Made by a program: the position numbers and the translations under genes. Below are positions 35,826 through 36,885 of a stretch of DNA of 36,885 nucleotides, piece after piece. Numbering within the stretch: the stretch's first letter is position 1; each line of letters begins with the position of its first letter. The notes beneath the pieces are model-generated. The model was not told where the DNA came from and did no database searches. It worked only from the letters and a program-made list of their open reading frames with translations. Source of the stretch: a virus; IMG/VR virus record IMGVR_UViG_3300027844_000859, positions 1-36,885 of that record; one strand, 5' to 3'.

Positions 35826-36885
35826 TTACAATTCTTCAGATCCAGTAAAGATTAATACAGACCAATTATCAGATCACGAAAAAGAATTACTTACTGAATC
35901 TAAAACATTTTGCATGTATCCTTGGATACACTTACATACCTATCCTACAGGAGAAGCATATCCTTGTTGTCATGCAGAAATGAAACCAAGCCTAGGTAGC
36001 TGTAAAAAGAATACATTAAAAGAAATTTGGAATTCTAAAAACATGAAACAACTTAGAATAGATATGTTAAATGAAACTCCTAATAGTATGTGTACTAGAT
36101 GCTATGAGCAAGAAGATTCTGGATTCTTCAGTGGCAGACGTAGTGCTAATAAGCACCATGGACATCATATACAACGCATACACAAAACTAAAGAAGATGG
36201 TACTGTTGATGATTTTAAAATGACTTATTGGGATTTACGTTTTAGTAATTTATGTAATTTACGTTGTAGGAGCTGTGGTCATATCTTTTCAAGCTCCTGG
36301 TATAAGGATCAAGTAAAACTTGCAGGTCCAACATGGAAAGCAATGAATCAACCTTTAAATTATGCTGGTAGGTTTGAAACTGATATGATTGAACAACTTA
36401 TGGAACATATCGATTATGTTGAACAAATATATTTTGCTGGCGGTGAACCACTAATGATGGACGAGCATTATGTTATTTTAGAAGAACTAGAACGTAGGAA
36501 AAAATTTAATGTTAAATTAATTTATAATACTAACTTTACACAAATTAAACTTAAAGACAGAATGGTGTTTGATTACTGGCGTAAATTTGATACTGTGGCT
36601 GTAGGAGCAAGTTTAGATGCTATGGGAACTCGTGCTGAATACATAAGAAAAAATACTGTATGGAGTGAAATAGAAGAGAACAGACGTAAAATGCAAGAAA
36701 TATGTCCACGTGTTGACTTTTATATTAGTCCAACATTAAGTATTATGAATGCTTTACATATACCCGATTTCCATAAAAATTGGGTTGAACGTGGATTTAT
36801 TAACGCACAAGACTTAAACGTAAACATATTACAAGACCCTATGTTTTATAGAATTGATATCGCACCTACACCATATAAAGAAAAA
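35812..36885 (+). CDS. Radical SAM enzyme with N-terminal SPASM-like domain (third, partial at right edge)
   Basis: From the ATG at 35812 the frame stays open for 358 codons to the window edge, so the C-terminus is missing. The N-terminus FCMYPWIHLHTYPTGEAYPCC gives C34-x12-G47-x4-C52, then C53 and C94-x2-C97 (CTRC), a close fit to a SPASM half-site including the TLKEIW stretch usual in SPASM domains. The radical SAM motif C148-x3-C152-x2-C155 (CNLRCRSC) and AGGEP (209-213) follow. It is more diverged from the other two copies and looks like a separate lineage. The ATG overlaps the previous stop by 14 bases. Confidence 0.9.
   Translation, partial: MADYNYNSSDPVKINTDQLSDHEKELLTESKTFCMYPWIHLHTYPTGEAYPCCHAEMKPSLGSCKKNTLKEIWNSKNMKQLRIDMLNETPNSMCTRCYEQEDSGFFSGRRSANKHHGHHIQRIHKTKEDGTVDDFKMTYWDLRFSNLCNLRCRSCGHIFSSSWYKDQVKLAGPTWKAMNQPLNYAGRFETDMIEQLMEHIDYVEQIYFAGGEPLMMDEHYVILEELERRKKFNVKLIYNTNFTQIKLKDRMVFDYWRKFDTVAVGASLDAMGTRAEYIRKNTVWSEIEENRRKMQEICPRVDFYISPTLSIMNALHIPDFHKNWVERGFINAQDLNVNILQDPMFYRIDIAPTPYKEK

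Noticed and set aside
28843-36885. A ribosomally made peptide cluster with a precursor peptide
   Set aside because: Radical SAM/SPASM enzymes often modify such peptides, but I found no short gene with a leader/core pattern or Cys/Gly-rich tail; the 100- and 121-residue proteins do not look like precursors.
1-36885. tRNA genes, CRISPR arrays, insertion sequences, integrase/attachment sites or a diversity-generating retroelement
   Set aside because: No cloverleaf, spaced direct repeats, transposase or reverse transcriptase was seen; coding is nearly continuous and no gene-free stretch exceeds about 155 bases.

Overview
The window is a piece of a large tailed-phage genome of the T4-like myovirus type. 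It is AT-rich (roughly one third G+C by eye). The hallmark T4-type genes are in the expected neighbourhood: the late sigma factor gp55 and the start of the recombination nuclease gp47 on the minus strand, and a long baseplate block on the plus strand (gp48/54-like tube cap, gp53, a hub-like protein with a tail-lysozyme domain, gp5-like spike, gp25, gp6, then a giant structural protein). The forms of gp55, gp53, gp6 and the giant protein resemble those of marine T4-like phages (cyanophage or pelagiphage relatives) more than enteric T4. That is recalled family resemblance, not a database result. The host cannot be read from this window.

Layout. Positions 1-1146, minus strand: gp47 (N-terminus only; its far end lies outside the window) overlapping gp55. 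Positions 1147-1300: divergent intergenic region with a T4-type late-promoter-like motif. Positions 1301-12000, plus: the baseplate core. Positions 12019-25647: one 4542-residue structural protein, over a third of the window, containing an apparent seven-bladed FG-GAP-type beta-propeller and many small repeated beta modules. Positions 25669-28762: three further virion or tail-fibre proteins. Positions 28781-28808: a clear rho-independent terminator that closes the structural block.

Positions 28843 to the right edge: eight or more head-to-tail overlapping genes of a different character. They are a small conserved protein, three GT-A-like glycosyltransferase candidates, a small unknown protein, a radical SAM enzyme, a fourth (different) glycosyltransferase candidate, and two more radical SAM enzymes, the last cut by the window edge. 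All three radical SAM proteins carry a CX12-13GX4C ... CX2C (twitch/SPASM-like) cysteine set in front of the CX3CX2C core instead of after it.

Working model. gp55 probably directs late transcription from NATAAATA-type promoters seen upstream of gp48, gp25, gp6 and the fibre gene at 26386, giving baseplate and tail proteins. The downstream glycosyltransferase/radical SAM operon is accessory. Its tight translational coupling suggests its products act together, possibly to build or modify a glycan or to modify a peptide or protein substrate. This cluster is the best candidate for an undescribed system here; its substrate is unknown.
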